From NCBI GenBank assembly GCA_963851415.1, contig CAWKPF010000002.1:2728001-2792000 (forward strand): a stretch of DNA of 64,000 nucleotides, written 5' to 3'. Source of the DNA: CAWKPF01 sp963851415. GTDB taxonomy: Bacteria > Acidobacteriota > Thermoanaerobaculia > Multivoradales > Multivoraceae. The position numbers and the translations under genes are program-made. The notes beneath the pieces are model-generated. The model searched no databases, was not told the origin of the DNA, and saw only the letters and a program-made list of their open reading frames with translations. Below, piece by piece: positions 8,074-17,306 of the stretch (positions are counted from its first letter, which is position 1; each line of letters starts with the position of its first letter).

Positions 8074-10695
8074 TCAGCTTCGGGCGAGGTTGCGCCGGCG
8101 AAGCAGCCGCAACACGGTCGCCTGCCAGCGGGTAGTGATGCGATAGCGCTCGGTCTCGCCCTGCTCGATCTCGGCGACACCGAGCTGATGGAGCCGATCG
8201 AGGCCCAGGCAGGCCGCGACATGGCCCACGCCCGTTGTGAGGTTCAGCTCCTCGGGAGTGAGGGCGCCGTGCACCCGGAGCCTGGCCAGGGCGATCAAGA
8301 TGCCCTCGTCGAGATCCTCGAGAGCGGCCGGATCAGGGATGGCAAACATCTTCACTCGGACCCGGCTGTCTGGAGCGACGCCGATCGAGTGCCGAAAGAA
8401 ATGGAGGGCGATCGTCGGGTTCCCCTCGGCGTGATCCCAGAGAAGACGGAAATAGGCCTCCCGGGCATCCTCCTCGAGTCTGGCGCGACGCTGCTCGGTG
8501 CCCGCCTTTCGGGTCACCAGTTCCGAGAAGTCGAGTCGGTAGCCGGCATCGACGACACGCCGCTCGATCAGGCGCCCGATCTGCTCCTCGCTCCACGCAG
8601 GAAGCCGGTCCGAGGAGAACAGGAGCGCTTCACGACGAACCGAGCTGAGATGGTTGAAGGCCGCCTCGCTGCAACAGGAGATCCAGAAGACGGCATTGGT
8701 GGTCTTCTGGATCAGTGTGTCGAGGGCGTCGAAACCGACGTAACCGCCGATCTGCGACAAGAACAGATTCTCCAGTCGCTCGAGCACGACGACGAGCGGT
8801 CCGTTGCGATTCAGTTGAGCGGCCACGGTCTCGATGGACGGGTTCTCTTCTCGCTCGAGTGCGAGCTCGCTACCGAGGGCCGCGGCAAGTTCCTGCGCGC
8901 TCGCAACACGCCTCGAAAGGCGAACACGCGAGACCGGCGGGGAGACTTGCGGTTCGAGGGCGTCGAGCCAGGCTCGCTTTCCGCCACCGGGTGGGCCGAC
9001 GAGGACGTAGCCCCCTGCCACGACCCGGTTCTCGTTCCATGAGCGAATCCGGTCACGGACCTCGGCGACTCCAGGGGGAAGCTCGGCCTCCGGCCAGTCC
9101 GTGGCGTCGAGGCTCTCGTGCAGCGCTTCGTGAAGTGCGGAAGGGAGCTCGAGCTCCGGCTCCGCGGAGCCCTTGGCCAGGGCATCGTGAGCCAGGCGTC
9201 GGCGACTGACGAAGGCCGAGGCGCGGCGGGCCTCTTCGAAGAGGAGAACGACGTCCCGGAGTAGCAACATGGCACCTCGAACGAGTGCCCAGATGGCCAG
9301 GAACGGCGAGAGCACGGCAGCCCGCAAACCAGGCGAACGGCGGCTCGCCCAGGACACCAGAGCGTGCCCCGGGTGCTCCTCCGCGAAAAGGCCGATCAGC
9401 TCGCGACGCCAGGCCAGGCCGATGCCGAACAGCGTCAGGCCGATCGCGACGCTACCGACAAAGCTGACCGTGCGGTAGAGCAGGCCGCCCTCGAGACGCA
9501 TTCCGACGAAGAATTGAACCAGAAAGACGGATGCGGCTACGCGGGCGAGCCAGCGCACACTGCCGAGCAGTTTCGCGCGCAGCTCCGGTGTCGGGCGAAG
9601 CCGCCGATGGATCATCAAGGCCTCCAGGCCGCCGACGACAGTCGCGATCGTCACCCGATAGGCAGCCCACACCAGGGCACAGAGCAGGAGCAGGCGAACG
9701 GTGAGACCGGCTCTAGCGCCCAGCGCCCAGCGAAGCGCGAACAAGCCGGTCAGGGTGACGAGTCCAGGTATGACTCGCGAGAGAAGCTCGGATCGCGCCT
9801 GGCGCGAGCGTCGACCCCGGGGATCCATGACGATGGGGGCCCGCTGGCGGGTGCGCTCGATGAGACTCGGCAGCCAGGTTCGGAGCCAGATCCAGCCGAC
9901 CAGCACCAGGGCAAGCCGGGCCAGGATCGAAGCGAGAGTGCCGAACGAGGTGAGGTTTCCTCGAGTGGCCAGCTCCAGGACTTCGTGGCGACGGGTTTCG
10001 AAGGCGCCCCAGATCCAGAGTCTGAGTGCGCGCAGCTCCAGTCGGAGACCTTCGAGGAACTCACTGGTGCGAAGCGACTCCTTTCGGCGGTCCTGGGAGA
10101 GTTCACCGAGGGAACGGACGCGCAGATCGAACAGTCTCCCGGCTCGGACCCCGACCCGTTCCGCCGCCTCCCAGCGAAAATCCCACTCGAGAGCTCTCAG
10201 TTGCCGGACTCGCTTGCGGATCTGCTGAAGTACCTCGGCGACGGGCTCGGGCTCGTTCTGGTCGGCCAACATCCCGCGGGATGCGGGCCGCTCTGTTCGC
10301 AACAGCCGGTCTGCCGAATCGATCTGGGAGGGTTGTCCGAGTCGCGAGAGCGCCGCCTCGAACTCGCTGAATGCCATACCGAGCGCCGCGTTGACCTCGT
10401 CGAACACTCGGTCTACCTCAGGGTCACCCGGCTCGGCCGCGTCGAGGGAAGCCTCCCACGCAGCGATCGTGTCACCGAAGGAGAGCTCCCTCTGGCGGTG
10501 CTCCCGGTCCGCTTGCCGCCACTGTTCCTCGATGGAGTCGAGCTGCTGGTTGGCCCTGTCGGCGGCATGGGCCCGCGCGGTCGCTTCCGCCTCGATGGGC
10601 TCTTGTGCGAACAGGGCAGAGCGAGCAGAGCACAGCACACCGGCCGCGACCATCAGTAGCAGCAGGCGAGGCAGACGAGGATGTGCAGGAACCAC
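8074..10695 (-). CDS. multi-domain membrane P-loop ATPase paired with an MscS channel
   Basis: An 873-residue protein. A signal peptide (about 1-30, cleavage near ALFAQ) precedes a helical, coiled-coil-like periplasmic region (about 35-240). Several membrane helices occupy about 255-480, including LARLALVLVGWIWL, GLFALRWALG and FVGSVAIGLTLFGIGLAW. A cytosolic P-loop NTPase domain begins near residue 540: Walker A is GPPGGGKRAW, with Arg replacing the usual Ser/Thr, and a Walker B-like strand is LVVVLERLENLF. The last 75 residues look like a winged helix. The layout resembles membrane KAP/STAND-type NTPases and the long N-terminal parts of MscK-type channels. Gene order suggests it gates, senses for or assembles the MscS channel encoded next; that is inference. 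Confidence 0.7.
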   Translation of the reverse strand: MVPAHPRLPRLLLLMVAAGVLCSARSALFAQEPIEAEATARAHAADRANQQLDSIEEQWRQADREHRQRELSFGDTIAAWEASLDAAEPGDPEVDRVFDEVNAALGMAFSEFEAALSRLGQPSQIDSADRLLRTERPASRGMLADQNEPEPVAEVLQQIRKRVRQLRALEWDFRWEAAERVGVRAGRLFDLRVRSLGELSQDRRKESLRTSEFLEGLRLELRALRLWIWGAFETRRHEVLELATRGNLTSFGTLASILARLALVLVGWIWLRTWLPSLIERTRQRAPIVMDPRGRRSRQARSELLSRVIPGLVTLTGLFALRWALGARAGLTVRLLLLCALVWAAYRVTIATVVGGLEALMIHRRLRPTPELRAKLLGSVRWLARVAASVFLVQFFVGMRLEGGLLYRTVSFVGSVAIGLTLFGIGLAWRRELIGLFAEEHPGHALVSWASRRSPGLRAAVLSPFLAIWALVRGAMLLLRDVVLLFEEARRASAFVSRRRLAHDALAKGSAEPELELPSALHEALHESLDATDWPEAELPPGVAEVRDRIRSWNENRVVAGGYVLVGPPGGGKRAWLDALEPQVSPPVSRVRLSRRVASAQELAAALGSELALEREENPSIETVAAQLNRNGPLVVVLERLENLFLSQIGGYVGFDALDTLIQKTTNAVFWISCCSEAAFNHLSSVRREALLFSSDRLPAWSEEQIGRLIERRVVDAGYRLDFSELVTRKAGTEQRRARLEEDAREAYFRLLWDHAEGNPTIALHFFRHSIGVAPDSRVRVKMFAIPDPAALEDLDEGILIALARLRVHGALTPEELNLTTGVGHVAACLGLDRLHQLGVAEIEQGETERYRITTRWQATVLRLLRRRNLARS

Positions 10696-10788
10696 GAGTC
10701 AACGATAGGGTAGTGAGGAGCTAGCGACAAGCAAGCTGCAGCGATTCACAGCACTCGTCTCCCTCGCCTCGGCACCGGGCCGCGGGTA

Positions 10789-10815
10789 GGGCACCCAGGG
10801 ACAAGGTGGGTGCCC
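10789..10815 (-). terminator. hairpin downstream of the ABM gene
   Basis: Perfect 8-bp inverted repeat GGGCACCC / GGGTGCCC with an 11-base loop, just after the ABM stop codon on the minus strand. There is no clear T-tract, so it may only stabilise the 3' end. Confidence 0.35.
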
Positions 10816-10822
10816 GTCTCGC

Positions 10823-11287
10823 TCACTCGGCGGACAGTCTCGAGTATCCGGCGATCGATTCGAGTCGAACGATCTCCGGCGGGCCGGTGAACACGCCCTG
10901 TTGAAACGACAGCCCCATCTTTGCCAGGTGGGGCTGTTGGCCATGCGCTTTCAACACGTCCTCGTTCTCGTAGATCTCGAAGAAGAAGACTCGTCCCGGG
11001 GTGCCCCCCGTGCGATACGCGGAGTACACCAACACGCCTGGCTCGTTGGCCTCGACAGCAGCGACCAGCTCCGCGATCGCCGCGGCCGCTTCCTCTTCCT
11101 TGCCCTCGCCGATGCCAAAGGAAGCGGTCTGGGTGACTCGTGCGCTCGCGTCGCCCTGAGCCCGGGCCAGTCGATTGAAGCCGATCGCCCCTGCACCCAA
11201 GGCGAGAGCGCCGAGCAGCTGGCGGCGGTTCGGGGTACCGGTGCTCTCGGGAGTCGTGGCGGCGTGGGAATCCTGGTCCTGCTTCAT
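10823..11287 (-). CDS. Tat-exported antibiotic-biosynthesis-monooxygenase-fold protein
   Basis: A 154-residue protein with a twin-arginine signal: R21-R22 in NRRQLLGALALGAGAIG, with cleavage expected near LARAQ. The mature part is a single ferredoxin-like ABM domain, seen in EPGVLVYSAYRT, FFFEIYENEDVLKAHGQQPHLAKM. ABM proteins are small dimeric oxygenases or stress-related folds without obvious cofactors. Export by Tat implies folding before transport or a bound cofactor. AAGGAG lies about 12 bases upstream of the ATG. Substrate is unknown. Confidence 0.85.
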   Translation of the reverse strand: MKQDQDSHAATTPESTGTPNRRQLLGALALGAGAIGFNRLARAQGDASARVTQTASFGIGEGKEEEAAAAIAELVAAVEANEPGVLVYSAYRTGGTPGRVFFFEIYENEDVLKAHGQQPHLAKMGLSFQQGVFTGPPEIVRLESIAGYSRLSAE

Positions 11288-11512
11288 CTCTGAGGCTCCT
11301 TGGCTGTGCGATCCCCCAGGCGCAGCCCGCCGTCACGCGCTCGGCGGTTCCTTCCCCGGCTCGGGACTCGCTGTTTCGGAGCTCGAAGACTACATCCGTT
11401 CGGTGACAAGAGGGGGCCGTTGCCCGGAGGAAGGGTGCGATGCAACCCCGCCTCCTCATGTGACCGGCGAGGTCGAGACGACCTTGCCCGGTTTCGGGCC
11501 CAGCTCGGTGGG

Positions 11513-12217
11513 TCACTCGAACGGTGACTTCTTCTTTTTGTAGTTCGAGGGAATGTCGAACGCATCAGAGGGCAGCGGCCCGACCTTGACCTCAGTGACC
11601 CGCGTCGTCGTGTCCATCGAGCGGCCCATCATCGTGATGTGGCTCACCGTCTCCAGCGCCATCCCGTCGATCTCCGACATCTCCTCGTACATCTTCTCGA
11701 AGCGCTTCGCCATCGGCCCCATCATCGCGGTCATCGCCTGGCGCGCCTGGTAGTAGGAAACCGGCGGTGCGAGATCTTCGGAGACGCACATCTCGGTGGT
11801 GAAGGTCTCACCCATCTTCATCACCATCATCTTGCAGCCGTGACCGGCGATCGTCTTGCTCTCACCCATCTCATCGACCGTCACGTCTCCGATCTCGCCG
11901 AGCAGGCCGTCGGCCACCGGGTTGTTCTCGAGGATGTTTGCCATCTGTTCCATCTGGGCTCGAATCTGGGCGAGGGTGGCTTGCCAGTAGTTCTTCTTCT
12001 TGTGGTCGATGGTGGTGAGGGTGCCGGTGTCGTAGTCGAAGATCATGTCCGACCCGGCGCCGTCATTGATGCGCATCTTCTTCTCGCCGAGCAGTTGCGT
12101 CCCCGTAGTGGTCTTCCCCATCGCCGTGCTGGTGGTGACGAGAGTGAGATCTTCAGCGGTGGCTCCGGAGAGACCGGTCAGAATCAGGAACGAGAGGACA
12201 AGAAGAGGGCGTTTCAT
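11513..12217 (-). CDS. secreted DUF4412-like protein
   Basis: A 234-residue protein with a clear signal peptide (MKRPLLVLSFLILTGLSGATA). The mature chain resembles DUF4412-type periplasmic proteins: KKMRINDGAGSDMIFDYDTGTLTTIDHKKKNYW is the typical run describing a tagged lipid-free barrel-like fold, with methionine-rich helices (MMGPMAKRFEKMYEEM) later. Two cysteines (GCKMMVMKMGETFTTEMC) could form a disulfide. Family function is unknown. It ends in a lysine run, KKKKSPFE. Monocistronic, reading away from the tRNA-Glu gene. Confidence 0.7.
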   Translation of the reverse strand: MKRPLLVLSFLILTGLSGATAEDLTLVTTSTAMGKTTTGTQLLGEKKMRINDGAGSDMIFDYDTGTLTTIDHKKKNYWQATLAQIRAQMEQMANILENNPVADGLLGEIGDVTVDEMGESKTIAGHGCKMMVMKMGETFTTEMCVSEDLAPPVSYYQARQAMTAMMGPMAKRFEKMYEEMSEIDGMALETVSHITMMGRSMDTTTRVTEVKVGPLPSDAFDIPSNYKKKKSPFE

Positions 12218-12330
12218 CGGATCTGGGCTCCTCGAATTGTTGCCGAGAGGAGCGAGCCGGCAAGGCCTTGCCCTTCTCTGGATTTCTATATGGGTAAAGA
12301 ATCACCCGAGAGGGCCGTTCTGGCAAGTGC

Positions 12331-12507
12331 TCCCAGACTTCTTCACGCGAAGGGATCGTGGTCCCGATCTCGCTTCCCTTCCTGGTTCGCGCAGCTTCAA
12401 GCGAAGCGTGAAGGGATCGTCATCCCCCCTCCCGCTTCCCTTCCTGGTTCGCGCAGAGCAAGGAAGAGGGATTCGTCCCAGACGTCTTCACGCGAAGCGT
12501 GAAGACG
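12331..12507. repeat. intergenic repeat cluster with a strong hairpin
   Basis: The 24-mer CGCTTCCCTTCCTGGTTCGCGCAG occurs exactly at 12371-12394 and 12433-12456 (described by its ends CGCTTCCC and TTCGCGCAG). A 22-bp unit beginning TCCCAGAC and ending CACGCGAAG occurs at 12331-12352 and 12476-12497 with one mismatch. The second copy leads into a perfect 11-bp hairpin with a GAA loop (12483-12507, CGTCTTCACGC / GCGTGAAGACG). This fills the 340-base gap between the DUF4412-like gene and tRNA-Glu, which otherwise holds no gene. It looks like a REP-like or degenerate palindromic element. Confidence 0.7.
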
Positions 12508-12558
12508 GACCGCCGTAGTCCCGTGCGGGCTCCCGAATCTGGAGCGGCAGCGGAAGAT

Positions 12559-12634
12559 TGGTAGCCCGTACGGGATTCGAACCCGTGTTACCGGCGTGAG
12601 AGGCCGGCGTCCTAGACCCCTAGACGAACGGGCC
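12559..12634 (-). tRNA. tRNA-Glu, anticodon CTC
   Basis: The minus strand gives acceptor GGCCCGT, D-arm with GTCTAGGGGTCTAGGAC, anticodon stem CCGGC/GCCGG with loop CTCTCAC (anticodon CTC), T-arm GGGTTCGAATCCC and an encoded CCA. Confidence 0.94.
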
Positions 12635-12740
12635 ACGAGGTGCGAGGTTTCGCTCCTGGGAGCGGGCAAGCTAGCATAATCAAGAATCGGGTTCAATCTC
12701 GGCGCCGCACCGATTCCCTCCCCTGGAGAGCCTTCCCACC

Positions 12741-14348
12741 GTGACCCCTCTCGTTCATCGCCTCGCTCGCTCTGTCGCGGCCCTCTCACTGCTGGCCGGT
12801 GCGCTCGGTGTCGGAGCGCTCTTCGCTCAGGAACGCCAGGAGGGAGACACTCCGTCTTCGATTCTGACCAGCGGTTTCGGCACGCTCGAATATGCGGGCC
12901 GTGAGCTTGCCGTGCCCATGGCGCTCACCTATCTCGGGCCGCTCATTCCGCTTCAGCCGGTGGTAGACCTGCTCGGTGGGGAGTACGAGGTCGGCCCCCT
13001 CGGACAGAGTCACACGCTTCGTCTGGGAGACGACGTGATGATCCTCGGTCCCGATAGCGGCGTCATGACGATGGGTCAGCAGATCATTCCCATCGGGCAC
13101 CCTCCCATGGCCTCGATCGACGGCCTGCAGGTTCCGGTCGAGTTCCTGATGCGCAGCTATGGGGACCTCTTGGGGTTCCGCTTCGAGTGGGACCCGCAAA
13201 GCCGCCACCTGCGCATCAGTCGTCGAGAGGGCGCCGCCGTCGACGTGGCCATCGATTGGGTTCACACACAGGGAATCACGATGTTGCTGGTCAAGTTTCC
13301 TCGCCAGCCCCGCTATCGGGTGGACAGCGAGGGAAACGAACTCAGACTCTCGCTCCTGGATGGTCGAATCGAGAGCGCGACACCGCCGCGAAGAGTCGAC
13401 GATCCGCTGCTCGAAGCCGTGCGCGTCGAGGGCGACCAGATTCGACTCCGACTTGCCGAAGGAGCGACGGCCGCCGAGCCCTATGGAGTCGATCGCGGGA
13501 GTCACTACGAGCTGGTCTTCGACATCTCACGCTCGGCTCGGGTGGAGCCCCAGCTGCAGCCCCAATGGCGCCAGAACGTACCCGGCAGTGGAGGATTCAA
13601 GATCGTCATCGATCCTGGCCATGGCGGTCCCGAGCATGGGGCGATCGGTAAGAGCGGCGCCGAGGAAAAGGAGCTGACGCTGGTTCTCGCGCGACGCCTC
13701 AAGGCGCGCCTCGAGCAACGTCTTCCGGTGAAGGCGGTGCTGACGCGGGACGCCGACGTCGACCTTCCTCACGAGATGCGTACTTCGTTGGCGAATCAGA
13801 ACCAGGCCGACCTGTTCCTTTCGCTGCATCTGAACTCGGAACCCTGGGGCAGCAGTGCGCGTGGGGCCGAGACCTACTTCTTGAGCATGGAGGCGAGCGA
13901 CGAGCTGGCGGCGGCTGCGGCGGAGACGGAGAACCGCGGTGCCTCGGCGGGCGGCCCGGAAACCGGGCTCGATCCGACGACTCCCGACGAGGATCTGGGG
14001 CTGCAGCTGGTGCTCTGGGATCTGGCTCAGAATCACCATCTCGCGCAGAGTCAGCGGTTTGCCGGGATGATCCAGCAGGAGCTCAATGAGGCACTCGATC
14101 TGCGCAACCGCGGAGTGAAACAGGCGCCCTTTCGTGTGCTGATGGGGGCCACGATGCCGGCGGTCCTGGTTGAGCTCGGCTTCCTCAGCAATCCCGAGGA
14201 GGAACAGCGACTCCGGGATCCGGCCTATCGACAACGCCTGGTCGACGCGCTCGTCCGCGCCGTTCAGCGATACATGTCGATGGTTCGTGCCGGAGCCGTG
14301 GACGGGGAGAGCGGGTCTGCCCCGGCCTCGGAGCGCCCGCGCCCGTGA
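12741..14348 (+). CDS. N-acetylmuramoyl-L-alanine amidase, AmiC/Amidase_3 type
   Basis: Zinc amidase that cuts the lactyl-peptide bond in peptidoglycan, exported to the periplasm. A signal peptide covers residues 1-30 (ends LFAQ). Residues 45-265 are beta-rich and resemble copper-amine-oxidase N-domain/AMIN-type wall-binding domains (PLQPVVDLLGGEYEV). The catalytic domain starts near 286: VIDPGHGGPEHGAIG (zinc His294), then the second zinc residue Glu in EEKELTL, LSLHLN (His363), and the catalytic Glu in VLVELGFLSNPEE. 535 residues. The stop overlaps the next GTG start (GTGA), so GerMN protein synthesis is coupled. Confidence 0.93.
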   Translation: MTPLVHRLARSVAALSLLAGALGVGALFAQERQEGDTPSSILTSGFGTLEYAGRELAVPMALTYLGPLIPLQPVVDLLGGEYEVGPLGQSHTLRLGDDVMILGPDSGVMTMGQQIIPIGHPPMASIDGLQVPVEFLMRSYGDLLGFRFEWDPQSRHLRISRREGAAVDVAIDWVHTQGITMLLVKFPRQPRYRVDSEGNELRLSLLDGRIESATPPRRVDDPLLEAVRVEGDQIRLRLAEGATAAEPYGVDRGSHYELVFDISRSARVEPQLQPQWRQNVPGSGGFKIVIDPGHGGPEHGAIGKSGAEEKELTLVLARRLKARLEQRLPVKAVLTRDADVDLPHEMRTSLANQNQADLFLSLHLNSEPWGSSARGAETYFLSMEASDELAAAAAETENRGASAGGPETGLDPTTPDEDLGLQLVLWDLAQNHHLAQSQRFAGMIQQELNEALDLRNRGVKQAPFRVLMGATMPAVLVELGFLSNPEEEQRLRDPAYRQRLVDALVRAVQRYMSMVRAGAVDGESGSAPASERPRP

Positions 14349-15016
14349 GTCGTTCCGCGGTCGCCCTGCTCGTCTTCGCTGCACTCGTGGCGATGGCTGT
14401 GGCGTTTGTCCTGGTGGGCTCGGATCGGGGCACAGCACCCGAGGAGCCGGGCATTTCCGCAGAGCCGGGTGCGGTCGAGCAGCCAGAACTCGCCGAGAAG
14501 TCCTCCGAGCCCGAAGAAGGATGGCAGGTGACGCTCTACTTTCCGGGCCAGGATGGTCTTCTCCATCCGGAGGAGCGGCGTTTTGCGACGGAGTCGGCCC
14601 TGCCGCCCGACGATCCTGCGCAACAGGTCGAGCTCGTGGTCGCGGCATTGCTGGCCGGTCCGAACGACCCCGCTTTGCGCTCTCCTCTTCCCGCGGATAC
14701 CGAGCTCCTGGGAGTCGAAGTGCAGGCCGCCGAGAAGATCGCATGGATCGACCTCGGACCTCGAAGGGCGGAGGTCTCCGAGGTCGAGAGCCCGACCACT
14801 AGTGTGTTGGAGCCTGGCGAGCCGAGATCACTCCAGGGAGGATCCAAGCAGGAGCTGCTCACGGTGTACAGCCTGGTTTCGAGCTTGACTCTGAGCTTGG
14901 AGGCGGTCGAGCGCGTCGGATTGCTCTGGAACGGCAATCAGGCCAGCACCTTCGCAGGCCATGTCGACACCACGCGTCCTTTGCGGGCGAACGAACGCTA
15001 CCTGGCGCAGCGCTGA
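14345..15016 (+). CDS. GerMN-domain membrane-anchored protein
   Basis: A 223-residue protein with an N-terminal hydrophobic anchor (ALLVFAALVAMAVAFVLV), an acidic proline-rich linker, then a GerMN domain from about residue 60: WQVTLYFPGQDGLLHPEERRF, AQQVELVVAALLAGP, and the ending SSLTLSLEAVERVGLLWNG. GerMN domains are found in sporulation and wall-associated proteins; here, next to an amidase, it is likely periplasmic and wall-related. Starts at GTG overlapping the amidase stop. No sign that the organism sporulates. Confidence 0.82.
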   Translation: MSRSAVALLVFAALVAMAVAFVLVGSDRGTAPEEPGISAEPGAVEQPELAEKSSEPEEGWQVTLYFPGQDGLLHPEERRFATESALPPDDPAQQVELVVAALLAGPNDPALRSPLPADTELLGVEVQAAEKIAWIDLGPRRAEVSEVESPTTSVLEPGEPRSLQGGSKQELLTVYSLVSSLTLSLEAVERVGLLWNGNQASTFAGHVDTTRPLRANERYLAQR

Positions 15017-15114
15017 TCTCGCGCGAGGCTCGGTTGCGCGGGTTCGGTTACGCTAGGGCTGCCCGGGAAGTCGCGATCCGCCGGGTCCAATGATCCCTCC
15101 GAAGGAGCCCGAGA

Positions 15115-15936
15115 GTGAGTGACGAGTTGAGACGAAGTGGAGGGCGAGGCGCCCGAGAGCTACGCCCGGTCCGTCTGGACATCGGCGTGCTCAAGTTTGC
15201 GGAAGGCTCGGCGCACGTTGCGTTCGGTGACACCGAAGTGCTGGTCGCCGCGACGGTCGAATCGCGAGTGCCGCCCTTTCGATCGGACAGTGGGCTCGGC
15301 TGGGTGACGGCCGAGTACTCGATGCTGCCGCGGGCAACGCTGACCCGGTCGACGAGGGAAGTCTCTCGCGGCCGTCCCTCCGGCCGGACTTCCGAGATCC
15401 AACGCCTGATCGGACGCTCGTTGCGGGCGGTCGTGGACATGAAGCGGATGGGAGAGATCACCGTCACTCTGGACTGCGATGTTCTCCAGGCAGACGGGGG
15501 AACGCGAACGGCGTCGATCACGGGTGCGTACGTGGCGCTGGTCGAGGCCATGGGCAAGATGTTCGTGGCGGGCGATCTGGCTCACTGGCCGCTGATGGAT
15601 CCCTTGGCGGCGGTCTCCGTCGGCTATTGCCGTGACACGCTGCTGCTCGATCTCGACTACCGCGAGGATAGCGAGGCGCAGGTCGATCTCAACGTCGTGG
15701 CTGCTGGCGAGCATCGACTGGTCGAGGTCCAGGGTACTGCCGAGAGAGGCACGTTCGAGCGCTCCGAGCTCGACTCGATGCTCGATGTTGCGCTCGAGGG
15801 AATCGACCGTCTACAAGCCCTCCAACGGGAGTCACTCGCTCCAATCATGGCCGAGGTCGAAGCTCGCCGCGATCGCGCGGGCCGCCCGCGAGCGACACCG
15901 AAGGACGAGGGGCAGCTGTGGGGAGAACCCAAGTGA
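15115..15936 (+). CDS. rph: ribonuclease PH
   Basis: Phosphorolytic 3'-5' exoribonuclease that trims tRNA 3' tails. The family signatures are complete: RPVRLDIGVLKFAEGSAHVAFGDTEVL, PRATLTRSTREVSRGRPSGRTSEIQRLIGRSLRA, TVTLDCDVLQADGGTRTASITGAYVAL and the C-terminal ELVEVQGTAERG-type region (HRLVEVQGTAERGTFE). 273 residues; the C-terminal tail is some 25 residues longer than usual. GTG start with GGAG nearby. Third gene of the amidase-GerMN-rph cluster, 98 bases downstream. Confidence 0.94.
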   Translation: MSDELRRSGGRGARELRPVRLDIGVLKFAEGSAHVAFGDTEVLVAATVESRVPPFRSDSGLGWVTAEYSMLPRATLTRSTREVSRGRPSGRTSEIQRLIGRSLRAVVDMKRMGEITVTLDCDVLQADGGTRTASITGAYVALVEAMGKMFVAGDLAHWPLMDPLAAVSVGYCRDTLLLDLDYREDSEAQVDLNVVAAGEHRLVEVQGTAERGTFERSELDSMLDVALEGIDRLQALQRESLAPIMAEVEARRDRAGRPRATPKDEGQLWGEPK

Positions 15937-16070
15937 GCGCGGCGCCCCCCTGACGGCGCTGACTCTGGGAGTCGGATTCGCCGCGGAGAGCTCGCCCGAT
16001 GTGGTGGCCTCGATCGACCGAAGGTCGTCGGCAGCGACAGGAACGGCGCTCTTGTGACCGGGAATCGCGA

Positions 16071-17111
16071 TCAACGCACCGTGCCGGAAATCGGGATCTC
16101 GATCACGGGTTTACGCGGCGAGTCGGTGAGCACCTTCACCTTGCCCGCGAACGGGCCTTTGGGCATCGAGGGGTCGAGAAGCAGGTGCAGGAAGTAGATC
16201 CGACCCTCTTCTTTGGCCTCGATCGCCGCGGTGATTCCCGGGACGTCGACCTCGGTGTCCGTGACGGCGATGGGCTCGGTCGCGAAGTTTCGAATCTGGA
16301 TGCTGCCGCGCATCTCGGCGTCCGGCTCGAACACGACGTCGCCGAAGCTGGCCTTCGTCGGTGTCATCGCGAAGACGGGGCGCACGAAGCCGGAAGCGGG
16401 AATGGCGAGGGCCGGCTGCTCCGGGTGACTCAGCTTGACGTTGATATGGCCGGTGATCGGACCCACCTCGGCGTCGGGGCGGATTCGGGTCTCGACGATC
16501 CACTGCTGGCCCAGAATGTCGGGATTGCGCTCCTGGGGAGCCGCTTCGTGAAACGAAGCCTCGATGAAGGGAATCTCGGACTCTACGGAAACGACTTCGA
16601 AGTCGGCGTTCTCTCGCGCATAGAGCGTCTGTTTCAGGGTGGAGTCGTTCTTCGTGTCGTCGAATCCCTGCACGATGATGTAGCGCACGTAGCCCGGAGC
16701 CGCGTTGACCCAGGGAGTCGATTCCACTTCCAACGTCAGCGTCACACGGGGGTTGTTCGGGTCGTTGGTGAAGACGTAGATCTGTCGGCTCGCGGGTCCG
16801 ACCAGGGTCGTGGTGTCGAGCTCGACGTGGAGACTCGCTTTGGAGTTGGGTGGAATGACGTCGATCGGCTTCACTACGGTGCAGGCACAAGGTGCTCGGA
16901 TGTCGCGAATCTCGAGTGGGGCGTCGCCCCGGTTCTCGATCACGAACTCGTGACTGACTGACTTACCGCGTCCCACCTCACCGAAGTCGAAGACGAGCTC
17001 GGCGACCGAGACTTCGGGGGCTGCCTGGGCCCAGATGCCGACCGGGAGAAGGATCGCGAAGACTGCCAGAAGCAGCGTGCGGTAGGAAAGGCGAGCACGA
17101 GGATGGTGCAT
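16071..17111 (-). CDS. secreted DUF1573 protein
   Basis: A 346-residue protein with a signal peptide (residues 1-30, ends GIWAQA). Residues 35-145 form an Ig-like DUF1573 domain: ELVFDFGEVGRGKSVSHEFVIENRGDAPLEIRDIRAPCACT, with the characteristic CAC cysteine pair. A second, divergent Ig-like repeat follows at about 235-345 (ASFGDVVFEPDAEMRGSIQIRNF). Such ASPM/SPD-2/Hydin-like domains are usually periplasmic binding modules of unknown function. ATG 17111 is preceded by AGAGG; upstream in-frame residues are not signal-like. Divergent from mpl. Confidence 0.85.
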   Translation of the reverse strand: MHHPRARLSYRTLLLAVFAILLPVGIWAQAAPEVSVAELVFDFGEVGRGKSVSHEFVIENRGDAPLEIRDIRAPCACTVVKPIDVIPPNSKASLHVELDTTTLVGPASRQIYVFTNDPNNPRVTLTLEVESTPWVNAAPGYVRYIIVQGFDDTKNDSTLKQTLYARENADFEVVSVESEIPFIEASFHEAAPQERNPDILGQQWIVETRIRPDAEVGPITGHINVKLSHPEQPALAIPASGFVRPVFAMTPTKASFGDVVFEPDAEMRGSIQIRNFATEPIAVTDTEVDVPGITAAIEAKEEGRIYFLHLLLDPSMPKGPFAGKVKVLTDSPRKPVIEIPISGTVR

Positions 17112-17306
17112 CGGAGTCGACCTCTTTGGCTTGGGAGTAGTGGCCCCTCGAACTGCGGGGAGGGCAGGGATGACGGGCGGTCCGCACCAGACGCTCGGTG
17201 TGTTCTGTCTGGCTTTGCTTGTCCACACGGTGGATCAAGACCCACGCAGCAGGAGTCGCGCCTATCCTACAACGCGCTCGCGAGTGCCTGCTATAGTCCC
17301 GGCGCT

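Noticed and set aside
15999..16961. Open plus-strand frame opposite the DUF1573 gene
   Set aside because: No start signal, no domain; DUF1573 on the minus strand has a signal peptide and CAC motif.
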